Shown: piece by piece, positions 52,400 to 64,000 of the stretch
How the letters are laid out: the number at the start of each line of letters is the position of its first letter
Numbering within the stretch: position 1 is the stretch's first letter
NCBI GenBank assembly: GCA_963693365.1
Contig: CAVNZM010000005.1
Location: forward strand, 10,912,001-10,976,000
Length of the DNA: 64,000 bases
Reading direction: 5' to 3'
Origin: Amoebidium appalachense
Lineage: Eukaryota; Ichthyosporea
Program-made: the position numbers and the translations under genes
The notes under the pieces: model-generated
The model's input: the letters and a program-made list of their open reading frames with translations, nothing else
What the model was told of the DNA's origin: nothing
Databases searched by the model: none

Positions 52400-55090
52400 A
52401 TGGCGTCTTCTGGCCACATCACCGTCTCCCTTGAGGCCGACATCACGGAGATGACGGGGGGCACGTTCGGTGCCATTGATGTCTGTGTGGCCACAGATGT
52501 GACCTACGGAAAGAAGTGGGCACTCAAGCGACAGCAAGGCGACAGAGCCACCCTACAGCACGGGGCCGGGCACAACTCCAGTCTAGAGCGCGAGTTTTAG
52601 ATTGCGGTGGGGCTGGGCTTGGGCCATCGATATCCTAACCTGCTGCTGCCAAAAGCCTATGCTAGGTCGTGGGAGGCCAAGCCGGGCGGGCACACCATAC
52701 CTGTGAGTGTTAATGAATGAGTGCATCACCTAGAATTTCGTGGAAATGGTCAGAGTTGGTGGGTGAATTGAGGGTTTCTCGGTGTTTGAGTGAGATTGGG
52801 GGTTTGTTTTCGTAGACACATGGACATCATGGTGCACCATATGCGTACGCTTGCACCAACGTTTACCCCTGAATCGTGTGACCAGACCTTCCATGTTGAA
52901 TAGGCATCAGTAATGTTGTGCACTCCAGGTCTGAAGTTTGTCCGCGGAACTTGCGGGAAGCATGGATACACGTCGAGCAGTCTAGGTTCGGAAAGGAAAA
53001 TTCGTGTCATTAGCTCCAAGTTATGATCATGGCCGTTTCGTACCGTGCAAAAGTAGCATCATGTGCCAAATGAGAACTGAGAATACCACCCCGTCCTTTG
53101 CCCCTACCCACCCGACCACCCAGTCACCCCTTCACAACCCCGCTCCTGCTGCACATACTTCCTCAGCCTCAACCACTTTGGGTTCTCTTCACATGGTTTT
53201 GCATCGTGCATTCTCTCTTTTTTCGCCCATTATTCAGGACTTGTCTTCTCAGACTAACGATGCACATTTTTTTTTGCGTACTAACTGTAGCATTATGTTT
53301 TCCCACAGGGCATTCTCTTCGACTACTTCCCGTCCAAGGACATTGTGTACGATTTCTCGGATGTCTACAACGAGCACATCTCTCAGGGTCTGGACACGGG
53401 CGAAGCCAAAGCGCTCATGCAAGTAAACATGTATCGGCTGCTGAGACAGGCAGCGTGCGGCCTTGAACACCTGCACAACAACGGGGTGGCCCACATGGAC
53501 TGCCATGCCGGCAACATCCTTGTTGGCCGGGAGGAGGACGGGACGGTGAGGGCAAAGGTCATCGACTTTGGCCTGTCGGAGGGTGGGGGGCAGCAGTTTG
53601 CGCCGTGCGACCCCACACGTCACTCTCTGATGTCACCGGAAGAACAGGCGGCATGCAAGGCTAGGGTTATCAGAATAAATGTGGAGCAGAGGCAGGATTC
53701 GGTCCTGTGACCTCTGTAAGAGAATCACTTCTACATAGCGGATCGAGAGTAGAGAGGTACGCAGGAAGTGGTTTGAGATCTCGGATCCTCCGGTCCATCT
53801 GAGGATGGTCCGCCTGCTTTATATACCTGCGCGGATGCCAGTCCGCGAATACATCTTGTAATAGGATTACAGATAGTCTCTTAGGATGGATCGGGGTTAT
53901 GTACTAGCCAATAGGAAGACAGTTATGGTTCCTGGCGTATGCTGCCCCAGGCGGTCCCCAAGTACGCGGGGGCGGGATAGGCGGGAACAGCTAGGCTAAG
54001 TACGTGACTGGGAAGAGCAGGAATAAACAGATACATAGACTATTCTATCATAACACACCCCTTCTGCGATATGCCAGTCACTAGCGAAGGCAGAAATCTA
54101 TGTCTGCAGAAAGAAAAAGTTACAGGTGATGCATATGCCACGTAGCACCCCTTGTCAGAGAGACCCAAAATAAGTTGCAGGTATAAAGCATGAAAGTAAC
54201 GCAAAAATACACTAGCGCTTCAGTCCTTAGAAATCCTTTAAGTCTCACACATCCAAGGCTGGATCCTCGGACAACTGTTGAGTTGTGAGCATAGCGGCGC
54301 TCAGCAGTGTCCTTGTGCAGTAGCGGACCGGAAGATGTTCATGCTGCGACATGAAGAGAACTTCAAGTGAAAAGAAGATCTAGAAGACGTACATCCAGTT
54401 GCTGTAGTAGTACCACGACCGAAGATGAAGTAGATGTAGCTATTCAACGTGTAGTACCGTCCCTCCTCAGTGCAGTTGGAAAAGTACGTGACTGGGAAGA
54501 GCAGGAATAAACAGATAGACTATTCTATCATAACAGGGGTGGACCATGTGGTAGACGGAACCAAGTGCGATGTGTGGAGGTTTGCGTGCGCCATCTACAC
54601 CTTGCTCTATGTCGCGGCCCATGGGTTCGACCCCTCCCTCACCGCCAACTACACCCCGTTCAAAAGTGGCACCGCGTTATGCTGCAACCGGCACAACGAC
54701 ACATACAACGACTTCACCCCCGCCAGTGAGACCATCGACCACATCAAGAAGCAAGACAAGTGTGGCCCCCTGGGACAAGACGTGGCCAATTTGCTGGAGG
54801 GGTGCTTTGAGTTGGACCCCAGCGCCAGATTTTCAATGAGTGACGTCATCAGGTCCCTTGATGACATCATCTCTCGCCTGGATCCGGAGCTAGAGCGTAA
54901 CCCCCCTCCACATGCAACCATTAGGCAAGAGCAGGCGGATGAGACGGTGGCGGTGATGCGGAATGTCGTGGAAGCAGTGCGGGCAGTGGTCGGGTCTGTC
55001 AGTGCTGGGAGGGGGCATGAGGGTCGGCTGCGGGCCATGGTGGAGGCAGTCAATGTCGCTGCAGCAAAAGTGCAACACAGTCGGTGTGGA
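52400..55090 (+). pseudogene. Protein-kinase-like gene, disrupted by nonsense codon and element insertion
   Basis: Three exons: 52400-52702, 53309 to about 53668, and about 54534-55090. Exon 1 has a glycine-loop-like TGGTFGAIDVC and WALKRQQ (candidate ATP-binding Lys). Exon 2 has HLHNNGVAHMDCHAGNIL (catalytic-loop HxD, with His in place of the usual Lys) and the metal-binding KVIDFGLSEGG. Exon 3 has GTKCDVWRFACAIYTLLY (subdomain IX) and a helical tail. An in-frame TAG at 52598-52600 interrupts EREF/IAVGLGLGHRYPNLL, where one base change from CAG would explain it. An LTR-like insertion separates MSPEEQAACK from GVDHVVDG. Both defects argue for a pseudogene or a null allele. The HxDxHxxN loop is atypical for classical Ser/Thr kinases. 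It may once have extended into the exons from 56500, but no phase-compatible link was found. Confidence 0.75.
53677..54533. mobile_element. LTR-like insertion in the kinase gene
   Basis: This non-coding block sits between two adjoining kinase segments. A 52-57 bp sequence (AAGTACGTGACTGGGAAGAG to TCTATCATAACA) occurs at 53998-54054 and again at 54481-54533, the second copy lacking 4 bp. The element ends in ATAACA and begins near TTATCAGAATAAATG, giving imperfect terminal inverted repeats of LTR type. TTTATATACC at about 53818 could be an internal TATA box. No gag or pol coding is present, so it is a solo or rearranged LTR, or an unclassified non-autonomous element. Exact ends and target duplication are not resolved. 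Confidence 0.6.
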
Positions 55091-55413
55091 GTATGTATAC
55101 CCCCTAACCCCCCCCCCCCCCCCTCCCCCCCCCCCCCCCTCCCCTCCCTCCCTCCCCACTAAGACATCCTTTTCCCATCATAGCCTATGTTTTTAGTTTG
55201 AATAATGAAAGATGTTATCACAATGGTGATATGATGCCGTGACTTGGAAAAAGTCTTGGAGAAAACGAAAAGTAGAAAAGAGAATAACAAAAGGATAGGG
55301 TGGGAAGGAAGAAAACAAGGCCGTGGTGCGGAATGAAATAATGAAGAAAGGAATCATTCGGAAAGGACAGAAGCTTAATGATGATGAAGGCCGACGGAAA
55401 TAGAGAAAATGAA

Positions 55414-55444
<31 letters not shown>

Positions 55445-56499
55445 AAGGGAGGATACAAGAAATAAGGTGTGTGTATGTGTGTTCAGTGTGTATACTTATA
55501 ATTGCTACTTGAATTACGAACCAGGTACATTTATTTTGTTAATGAGAAGGCGGGCAATAAGGAAGGGAAAGAGCCAAATGGTTCTAGAAATGAGGTATGG
55601 CATTAATGATAGTCAACTGGACCGTAACTCAACTAGCAATAGGTGGAGGAACAGCAGTCGTCGGGGTTAGTTTTCATACTGTATGCAGCAGCTGCTAGTC
55701 CTATCATGTGTATTTCCTTTTCTATTGATTGGTGGCACAATCTCTGCCTTGCTACACGTAGTAAAACCCACCTACAGTTTACATGCATCTCTGATCCTCA
55801 AGCTCACGTCCCAGTAATCGAACTTTTTTAACTGTCCTTAACCAATCAAATCTGCTCCCTACAGCCCCGAAATTATTCCTGAACTCCCATTGGATCAGTA
55901 TCAGCAGACCCCAACCCCCACCCCCCGTCACTCCTGGCAGAGCCAATGATGTAGGTGCCCTCTCCCCTCACCAACAGACACATGCACAGGCAAAACCAAA
56001 CTACACACATAAAAACTACAGCACACACAGTTTAGTCAATCAAAAAACCAAGCACACACACGTTTAGTCAAGCAAAAAACAAAGCACACACACGTTTAGT
56101 CAAACCAAATCACCCACACATTCGTCAAGCAAAAACCAAGGCTTTCACAAGTAAGTGAAGTAAATATAGGCACCCACACAAGCACCCAGACATCATTCAC
56201 GCAATTCTAAAGAAATGAACATGGTCATGGTTGTGGGTAGCACTCACGTACCTCTCCCTCTCTCCCCCCCCCCCCCCCCCCCCTCCCCACTCCCAAAAAA
56301 AGAGAAAGAAAAGACACATACATCCAGGTGCACTCACTCCCTCATTCGCTCACTCTCGCACACTTCAATAACAATAATTCATACCTTGTGGAAGAAAAGA
56401 AAAAGGAAGGATAAAGGGGGGGGGGGGGGGGGGGGGGGGGGTGGCACTGGAGTGCATCTCACCTGACGGACATTCTACCAATCAAATTGCCCCCTGCAG
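55091..56499. other. Gene-poor stretch with a decayed duplicate exon module
   Basis: It contains a G-run (55414-55443) and several GTTTAGTCA-type short repeats (56030-56100). The segment 55842-55930 resembles 56478-56570, with CCAATCAAAT, CCCTACAG and TATCAGCAG at matching places. No complete exon is evident. Confidence 0.5.
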
Positions 56500-57478
56500 C
56501 CCAGAGGACCTTGAGTTTCTTGTACCCAGTCACCAATTGGGCGCCTATCAGCAGGCCCAACTGCCACTCCAAGCCACCCCCCAAACCACCATGTCCGAGC
56601 AAACGAGGTGGGTGCCCCCTTTACGTCTAAACCAAAAAACATGTGCACAAGAAGAAAGGAAAGCACCCACACGTCAGTCGAGCAATAACCAAAGCACCCA
56701 ATTATTTTAATGAAGACAATCACCCTCATGATCCCCCCCCCCCCCCCCTCCCTCCCCTTCCCCCCACACATACACACACACACACTGTCCCCCCCCCCCC
56801 CTCCCTCCCTTCCCCCCACACATACACACCACACACACACACACATTATAACCCCCCCGAAACACACAGAACAATCAAATAAGAAATAAGCAAAGAAAGA
56901 AAGAACGGGGGAAGTGTATGGTTAAAAGGTAAAAGGCGTATCCCTCTCATAATCGATTACATCCCACCCACACTCAACAACACACTCAACTTAGATACCC
57001 CCTCCCCCCCCCTCCCTCCCTTCGCCACTATGCACACACAACCACACTTCACATCCCCATCAATGCTGCCTTTCCTCCTCCCCATCCCCCCCCCCCCCCC
57101 CCCCCCAACCAACCAATCAGGTACCAGCTGCACAGTCACGTGCAAGCACTGGCCAATCACCTCGAGTCCATCCGAGCACTCGGCAGCCGATTGGAATTCT
57201 TCAAGAGTTACGAGCCAAGCGATCTGATTGGCCACCAGACGATGTTGGACTTTATCGAGGTGACGTGAAGGATATGAGGGTGCAGCTGGACACAATTCAG
57301 GATGTGTGTGAAAGAGAGGTGGACTGGTGGGGCATAATGTGCGTGGTTTCATGGGCAAAGAACACCCCCCCCACCCCCCCCTTTCCCCCCCATATATGCC
57401 ACAGATGTGCTGTTGCAAAAATACAAGTACAGAACATGCAACAAAAAGAACCATGCAGCAGAACAAGAAGAGGGGGTT

Positions 57479-57514
<36 letters not shown>

Positions 57515-57721
57515 GGGGGGGGGGGAAGACTTTAAACGATATATTGTGCAGGGTTCAGGGGGGATGTATGGTGACTTTATTTTACTGTGTTTGCTAGGAA
57601 ATCGATCTCTCCCCACTCCAATCTCCCCCCATCCCCCCCCCCCCCCCCCCCCCCCATCCCCCGCTCTGGTGGTGTGTGCCATTGTATGCTCATATCCGTC
57701 CCCTTTTCCCCCAGACATGCA

Positions 57722-57762
<41 letters not shown>

Positions 57763-57898
57763 ACGCACACGCACACGCACACGCACACGCACACGCACAC
57801 GCACACGCACACGCACACGCACACGCACACGCACACGCACACGCACACGCACACTCACACGCACACGCACACGCACACGCACACGCACACGCACACGC

Positions 57899-57949
<51 letters not shown>

Positions 57950-58317
57950 GACGTGCAAGACATGCAGGTCATCATCAACGATCACACGGCCATGCCCCCT
58001 GCTGGTTTCCAATGGGCCTTTGACCTGACCACTGCCCTCAGCCCTCATGTTAAAAACATGTTGGCCGACTTGACGTGGGTTACCCCCCCCCCCCTCCCCC
58101 CCCCCCCCTCCCCCTCCCCCCCCCCCCCAAAAAAAAAAAAAGAAAAGAAAAAGAAAAAGAAAAGAAAAAAAAGAACAAGAAAAAGAAGGAAGGAAGCAAA
58201 AAACAAAGAAAGAAAAGAAAGGGAAACGAAAAGAGGAAGACAACGATGGCTCTGTATACTCAGGGACCAATGAATGGTGACTGGCCTGCATTTCCGTATT
58301 TCTCTCATGTCTGTCAG

Positions 58318-58371
<54 letters not shown>

Positions 58372-58487
58372 CCCCCCCCCCCCCCCCCCCCCCCTCCCCT
58401 TGCCGACCTTTTTTCTATGGCAGACTTTGCTACCCATTTTGCAGATGGGTGACCGGGGAGGTGGGAGGGGAGTTTTTTTTTTTTTTT

Positions 58488-58518
<31 letters not shown>

Positions 58519-60574
58519 GGTAGGAAAGTCGTGTGTTGTCTTTAAGGCCTATTGGGGTGTTCTGATTGGACAATGGCACACAGACCGCTGCCAGCCGACA
58601 GGTGATGATTGGGCGGATGGAGACGAGTGGGCGACTCTAGCAACAACGTGTGCACTGGCAGATGGGCCCAGCCACGGTGGAGGGTGAGCGACCCCAAACG
58701 AACACACGTGCCTGCCTACCCCTGGGTTCACACATCTTATTATATCCTCACCCTATTCCTCGCATGTATTTATCCTGGGACCCCCCCCCCCCCCCCTCCC
58801 CCCCTCCTTCCCCCCCCCCCCCCCCTCCCCCCCCTTCCCTCCCTCAGGTATATGTTGCCCCTCTATCCCTTTTTGATTTGCTCTTTCGCTTTGCAGTCTT
58901 TTTTATCCTGGGCAGTCAACCCATCTCTATCCCGGTCTTGTTGGCTATAATTAGAGCTTAAATGTCCTGTCGATGGTGGTGAAATACTGTGATCTGATTT
59001 GCCGATTCCAAGCAGATTGGGGGCCTCTGAGAGCATGTCCAGCCCAGCAACCAATCAAAATGAGGCACATGAGAACAAGGGCTCAGCTGCCGCCATTCAA
59101 GTCCACACCCCAAGGTAGCACTTGTGATGCTCTTGCGTGGTGCTCATATTAGTTCCCTTTGAGCACCCACTCACCTAGCCACCTTCGCCGCCTGCCCACA
59201 TGTTTGAGACACGCACACACGCACACGCATATACACAGGCACACGTACGAACACGCACACACACACAGACAAAGACACATACTGACCCCCTGCACTCACC
59301 CCGTAGGTTCTCTGCCGAGTCTGATACTGAATCGGACTCTGAGGCTGAGGATGGCACGTGGAAAAAACCTTTGACAATGCACAGGTAGCTCTTCCTGTCC
59401 TGCCTCTCTCACTCCCTCCCCTTACTCCCCTATCCATCCATCCCCTCCTCCATCCCTCCCTCCATCCCTCCCCTTGCTCCCCCCTCCCTCCTTCCCTCCC
59501 TCTTCCTCCTAAACTCCCCGTGCCTTCCCCCTCTCCTCCTCTCTCCACCCCATTTCTATTGAGGCTGAAACCCTCCCCCCTGTCTGCCGCTATGTGTGCC
59601 TGCATGCTTTCTGCACAGTCCTGCCTGCCCCTCACTCCTTCGCTCAAAATGTGAACTTGAGCACCCACTCACCCCGGTCACTGGTGTATCCCTCTAACCA
59701 CCACCCCCCCTGTCTACCCCACCCCCCACCTCTCCCTCTCCCCCCAGTCGGCAACCCCCCTCCCCCCCCCCCCCCCCCCCCACCACCACCACCACCACCA
59801 CCATCGCCACCACACACACAGAAACAGCGACAGTGAGTCTGACTCGGACTCTGATGGGGATGAGGACGACCCATTCAGCAAACATCTTCGTGCCCTGAAA
59901 AGGTAAATGAATGCTGGCATAGAGCAAGGGGGTAGGGACAGAGTAGAGTGTAAAAGGTTGAGGGAGAACATCTGCAGATTAAGGCAGGCAGCAAAAGTGA
60001 GAGCAAGCACACAGCACCCTTTGAAAACATATACTGACAATTATTTGCTGCAGACATGAAGAGGAGAAGAAGCAGTCAGACAGGAAGAGAAAACATGAGG
60101 ACGAAGAGGAGGAGGAGACAGGCAGAAAGATTCGGTGTGAGGGGAAGGAGGGCACAAGCAGGTATGTGCACACACAGCGCTTGGGATGTCTTAGTGTGGT
60201 ACATATTGCAGTGCAGTGTGCTTGTATGTCTTAGTGTGGTACATATTGCAGTGCAGTGTGCTTGTATGTCTCAGTGTGGTACATATTGCAGTGCAGTGTG
60301 CTTGTATGTCTCAGTGTGGTACATATTGCAGTGCAGTGTGCTTGTATGTCTTAGTGTGGTACATATTGCAGTGCAGTGTGCTTGTATGTCTTAGTGTGGT
60401 ACATATTGCAGTGCAGTATGCACGTGCAGCACGGTGTGCTGCAATCTCATTGGCTGGTGCCAGTCACGTGACCTGCACGTGCTCACACGACCTCCCCAAG
60501 GAACCTGCCCTCACTCAAGCGCCCAGCCGCCGACACACCCCTTCACAACAAATCGGCAGCCAAGCGCCAAAGGT

Positions 60575-60609
<35 letters not shown>

Positions 60610-60962
60610 CCCCCTCTTCCCTTCCCCGAAACAAAAACAACACCAGCAACCACCCTAGTCGCACGGTTTTCTTTTCTTTTCTCTCCTTTCTGATCGGTCA
60701 CTCTGTTCATTTGCTTGTGGGCACTCACCCTGGTTAGCCAATCACATGCCCCCGTGCCTACCAGCAACCAATCACATGCCTACCAGCAACCAATTACATG
60801 CCTACCAGCAACCAATCACATGCCTTTCACATGCCTACCAGCAACCAATCACATGCCCAGCAACCAATCACATGCCTACCAGCAACCAATCACATGCCTA
60901 CCAGTGCCCACCTTGCTGACCGTGAGCCACCCCCCTGCAGACTCTCATTTGGTGACGATTGA
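56500..60962 (+). CDS. Multi-exon gene for an acidic, Ser/Asp/Glu-rich, probably nuclear protein (5' end unknown)
   Basis: Candidate exons: 56500-56607, 57121-57264, 57949-58074, 58584-58683, 59307-59384, 59822-59902, 60054-60161, 60941-60962 (TGA). Junctions from 56500 to 58074 and from 58584 to the stop are phase-consistent; the link between these blocks is unresolved and a small exon near 58420 may intervene. The N-terminal part is helical (YQLHSHVQALANHLESIRAL, LGSRLEFFKSYEPSDLIG), then MQVIINDHTAMPPAGFQW. The C-terminal part is strongly acidic with serine (SAESDTESDSEAEDG, NSDSESDSDSDGDEDD), then HEEEKKQSDRKRKHEDEEEEE with a basic KRKH patch that could be a nuclear-localisation signal. 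SD/SE clusters are typical casein-kinase-2 sites. It ends in GTSRLSFGDD. No domain family recognised. The gene could continue upstream into the kinase-like gene. Confidence 0.55.
57725..57947 (+). repeat. (CA)n / (CACACG)n microsatellite ending at a splice acceptor
   Basis: About 220 bp: pure CA flanks around roughly 25 CACACG units with one CACACT variant. It runs straight into the AG before the 57949 exon. Confidence 0.95.
60191..60430 (+). repeat. 40-bp tandem repeat, six copies
   Basis: Period exactly 40, with units starting at 60191, 60231, 60271, 60311, 60351 and 60391. Each carries GTGGTACATATTGCAGTGCA and then GTGTGCTTGTATGTCT. T/C variation at one position alternates among units. 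It lies in the last intron of the 56500-60962 gene. Confidence 0.95.
60735..60905 (+). repeat. 22-bp tandem repeat built on CCAATCACATGCC
   Basis: About seven imperfect copies of CAACCAATCACATGCCTACC plus AG, with partial and length-variant units. It lies in the same intron as the 40-bp repeat, close to the 3' splice site at 60940. Confidence 0.9.
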
Positions 60963-61433
60963 GCCAGCCTGACCTGATGCCAACAGCCACCTGCCAGAGT
61001 AGGATAGCCCCCCCCCCCCACCCCCACTCCCCCCTCTCTTCCCCCTCCCCCCCCCTCCTCCCAAAAGAAAAAGAAAAGACCACTCCCCCCCCCCCCCCCC
61101 CCCCGCGTCCACACACATACAATCGCGGGCCAACTGCCATGTCTGTTCCTTTCAATTGTCCATGCCCCCACGTGTTTATTCTTTGTTGGTTTTTGTTTTG
61201 CCTTTTGTCCCCTGGACCAACCCTCCCCCCCTCGCCTTACCCCCCTGCAGCTGGGCGCAAGCACACCTGCCCCCCCCCCCAGTGCATCTGCCGTGCACCG
61301 ACACAGCCACGGCCCTTTGCCTGGCCACAGCACCCCCCCAGCCACCAAGGCACTGCCCACCCACCGACGGAGGCCACCTAGCCAGCCCATGCCAGCCACA
61401 AAGCAGATGCGGCCCCGAGGGAGAGGTCGGTAG

Positions 61434-61500
<67 letters not shown>

Positions 61501-61849
61501 AAAATCACATGGCAGATCCACTGTTTAGACTTGAGTTTCTTTTCCAGTGGGCTGGCCAATCATATTTATGCTATAGTGTGGAGTATTAGTTCTTCGTACA
61601 CCCCCCAGCCCAATGATTGGTGTTAGCAAAAGGGAAGTAGAACGAATCGATCGATCAGGTGCTGTGATTGGTGGACGCTCAGCACCCCCAAATACCTCCC
61701 TACTGCCCCCCGCTTGTCCCTCCTCTCGTTCTTACACTTTCTCCCCGTCCATCCATTCACACACGCACGCACGCGCTAACGCAAACATGCATCCACGCAT
61801 GCACATACTCGCGCGCACACACACACACGCATGGAGAAGCACACGCACA

Positions 61850-61890
<41 letters not shown>

Positions 61891-61909
61891 ACGCGCGCGC
61901 GCGCGCACG

Positions 61910-61947
<38 letters not shown>

Positions 61948-62984
61948 AAGTAGCTGCAGCGCTCCACCTGCAAGCAATAACTTGCAGGGGGCCATATCCG
62001 GGCTCTGTGTGAGCCAATGGGTCAGTGGCCCATTTGGGTGACGGCAGGTGGTGGGACTCTTCTGCCTTTCTTTTTCGCTTTGGTGGTCCGTCTCTCCTCT
62101 CTATCCCTGCATTGTGTGCTGTGTCTGTGTTGCCCTGCCTGCCTGCCTGCCTGCCCTCGTGTCTGTGTGTGGTGCCTGTGTGTCTGCATCTTTGAATGTA
62201 CACTGCTGGCTCCCACAACACACACACACCCCGCTAGTTGCACCTAGGGCCCACCCACATGCATGGATACCCTAGAGCACACACACACACACACCACTAG
62301 GTGCATATGCCTCCACGCCACATGCACATGCTCGTGCACGCCACATGCATTACACGCCTGCCCACCCACATGCACATGCACATGCACACCCACGGGCCAC
62401 CCCCTCTTGCTTTTTCTTTTTCCGTCCCCCCCGTCACGATCCCACCGGTGTGGGCCGGAGGCGCAGCCCTCTGCCGGGAGAGAACCCATCACCCCAGACT
62501 TCACCCAGAGGGCAAGGCCCCTGGGGGGTTTGGGGGGTTGGTTGGCAGCGAATGAAAACTGAGGCTGGTGATGGTAGGATACCTCCCTCCCCCCCCCCCC
62601 CCCCTCTTCTTTGCCTCCACGTGAACCTGCTATGTTCTTCCGAAGCTTTGCCCCTTTTCTCTCCCCTTCAATCGATGTCCCAAGAATAGAGAAAAGGCCA
62701 CCCTGTACCTCCCTATCCCTCGTGCTCTCTCTCTCTTTCTCCCCCTGTGTGCCTGACATGCAGCCAATCAAATGGAGGTGGGCACGTGCTCTGTGTGGGG
62801 TCAAGATGCCTCTGGCTGTGTCCATGGGGGGGGATTCTTGCGGCTGGGGGGCTGGGAGCTAGCTTATGGGCTCTGGAGCAGAGTCACAGGATAGAAATCT
62901 CACAACATATGGTCTGCCCCCCCCCCCCCCCCTCCCCCCCCCCCCCCCCCCCCTCTCCCCCCCCCCTTTTGCCTTCGCCCGGCA

Positions 62985-63050
<66 letters not shown>
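60963..63050. other. Stretch with C-run, CA tracts and no clear gene
   Basis: It contains C-run then A-run (61434-61503), CA/CG tracts (61760-61944) and (CA)n at 62987-63049. Short exon-like pieces (for example 61946-62010) have no confirmed partners. CCAATCA/TGATTGG motifs occur at about 61553, 61615, 61665 and 62763. Confidence 0.5.
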
Positions 63051-63053
<3 letters not shown>

Positions 63054-63925
63054 ACCGATGTCGTGTGGATGTGCAGGACCCTTCGTGGATGGTGTGGAGG
63101 GCTGCTTTCGATCTTCGGCCTAGCCGGTGTGTGCCCTTCTCAGCCCCCCCCCCCCCCCCCCCCCCCCCCAAACACACACACACACACACTCCCCACACCC
63201 ATCCCTACCACTTTCCCCTCCCCTCTGTTCGCTGCCCTTTGTCGCTTCTTGTCTTTGTGTGTGTGTGCTTGTCTCTTTGTGCACAAAAAAAGAGGAGGGG
63301 AGAGAAGCGGAGGGGGGGGGGGGGGGGGGGGGGAACCACAAGCTTCTTGCACCCCACAGTCTTTGCATTCTCCCCATCAGTCATATGTCTCATTTTTTCC
63401 CACCTCCTATTTAACTCTTATTACACCATGTCCTACACATCTATTCCTGTCTCGGGCCCTTTTAGGGCCAGAAGAGTCACATTCCGCCTGCACATAGACG
63501 TGTGCCAATCTCATGTGGTGGGGGGGATGCCTCTGGGGCAAGATAGAAAGTTACGTGTGCAATGGTTGTAAAAGCTTCAGTGTGTGTGTGTCAGTGTGTG
63601 TGAGTGTGTGCGTGCTTGCGGAGGTGGTGATGAGTGGGGTTGGGGGGGTAATTTAGATCAGTGTGTGTGTGTGTGTGTGTTGGGGGGGGGGGGGGGGGGG
63701 GGGAGGGGGGGGGGGGGGGGAGAAGGGGGGGGGGGGGGGGTGGGGAGAGGAAGAAGGTGGGGATGGGGGGGAGGGGGGGGGGGGTTTGCGGTTATACTGT
63801 ACTGTACAGGAATCAGGAGGGCAGAATTTGACTTTGTATTTGGGGTGCAGGGTCTGACCAAGGAGAGCAGATGCATTGGAAGGATGCCATTGGTGAAGGC
63901 GTGCAAATGGAAAGCAAGAGCAACG
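63051..63925 (+). CDS. Spliced gene fragment of unknown function (runs to or past the window end)
   Basis: Three phase-compatible candidate exons: 63051-63126 (DRCRVDVQDPSWMVWRAAFD), 63466 to about 63522 (ARRVTFRLHIDVCQSHV) and 63851 to about 63925 (GLTKESRCIGRMPLVKACKW). Acceptors follow a CA tract, a T-rich tract and a G-rich tract respectively. Exons 1 and 2 join in phase (PSR/ARR). No family is recognised, and the start and end are not visible. It could be part of a longer gene with exons in 61-63 kb. Confidence 0.4.
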
Positions 63926-64000
63926 GTTGATTGGCTGCACGGTTGGCACTTGTTTTGATTGGCTGTGGAGATCTCTAACGGAAATTTCTTGTGGAATGTG

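Noticed and set aside
52598-52600. TAG as a reassigned sense codon
   Set aside because: TAG, TAA and TGA all act as ordinary stops in or around the other gene models, and the same gene also carries an insertion, so a nonsense mutation is simpler.

Overview
This is a nuclear window from an unidentified, intron-rich, probably unicellular eukaryote. Coding pieces are short (about 30-200 bp), bounded by GT/AG junctions, and join in consistent phase. Introns and intergenic DNA are crowded with very long poly(dC)/poly(dG) runs and (CA)n, (CT)n and (GA)n microsatellites. No bacterial-style operons, rRNA, tRNA or CRISPR arrays are visible. The gene set (SMCHD1-like ATPase, FCP1-like protein, cAMP-receptor-like GPCRs, S28 peptidase) fits a protist or alga but does not identify the lineage. 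Most long open frames here are translations of simple repeats and are not annotated as genes.

Layout. (1) 35-6803, minus: N-terminal part of an SMCHD1-like GHKL ATPase, 11 exons, running off the left edge. (2) 7618-17801, plus, head-to-head with it: a 16-exon FCP1-like protein whose DxDxT catalytic motif is degenerate. (3) 19738-20364, plus: an intronless small membrane protein with a TATA box. (4) 23.58-27.05 kb: a frameshifted non-LTR retrotransposon (LINE-A), then three 135-bp tandem repeats. (5) 28.5-39.7 kb: a tandem duplication of a two-exon seven-TM receptor gene. Each copy is followed by a related tail cassette, and the second copy is interrupted by a 453-bp tandem array of a hairpin-rich repeat. 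(6) 40439-47516, minus: a serine carboxypeptidase of family S28 (PRCP/DPP7 type). (7) 50.5-52.0 kb: two 5'-truncated LINEs, one with a 15-bp target-site duplication. (8) 52400-55090: a protein-kinase-like gene broken by a nonsense codon and an LTR-like insertion. (9) 56500-60962: a multi-exon gene for an acidic, probably nuclear protein. (10) 63051 onward: part of another spliced gene.

The genes do not form a pathway. The SMCHD1-like and FCP1-like genes share an 814-bp intergenic region and could be co-regulated (inference). The most unusual content is repetitive: a dispersed structured element with paired arms and one apparent compensatory change, a minisatellite that appears to have grown out of a splice junction, homopolymer junctions of fixed polarity, and strong enrichment of the heptamer CCAATCA near the right end.
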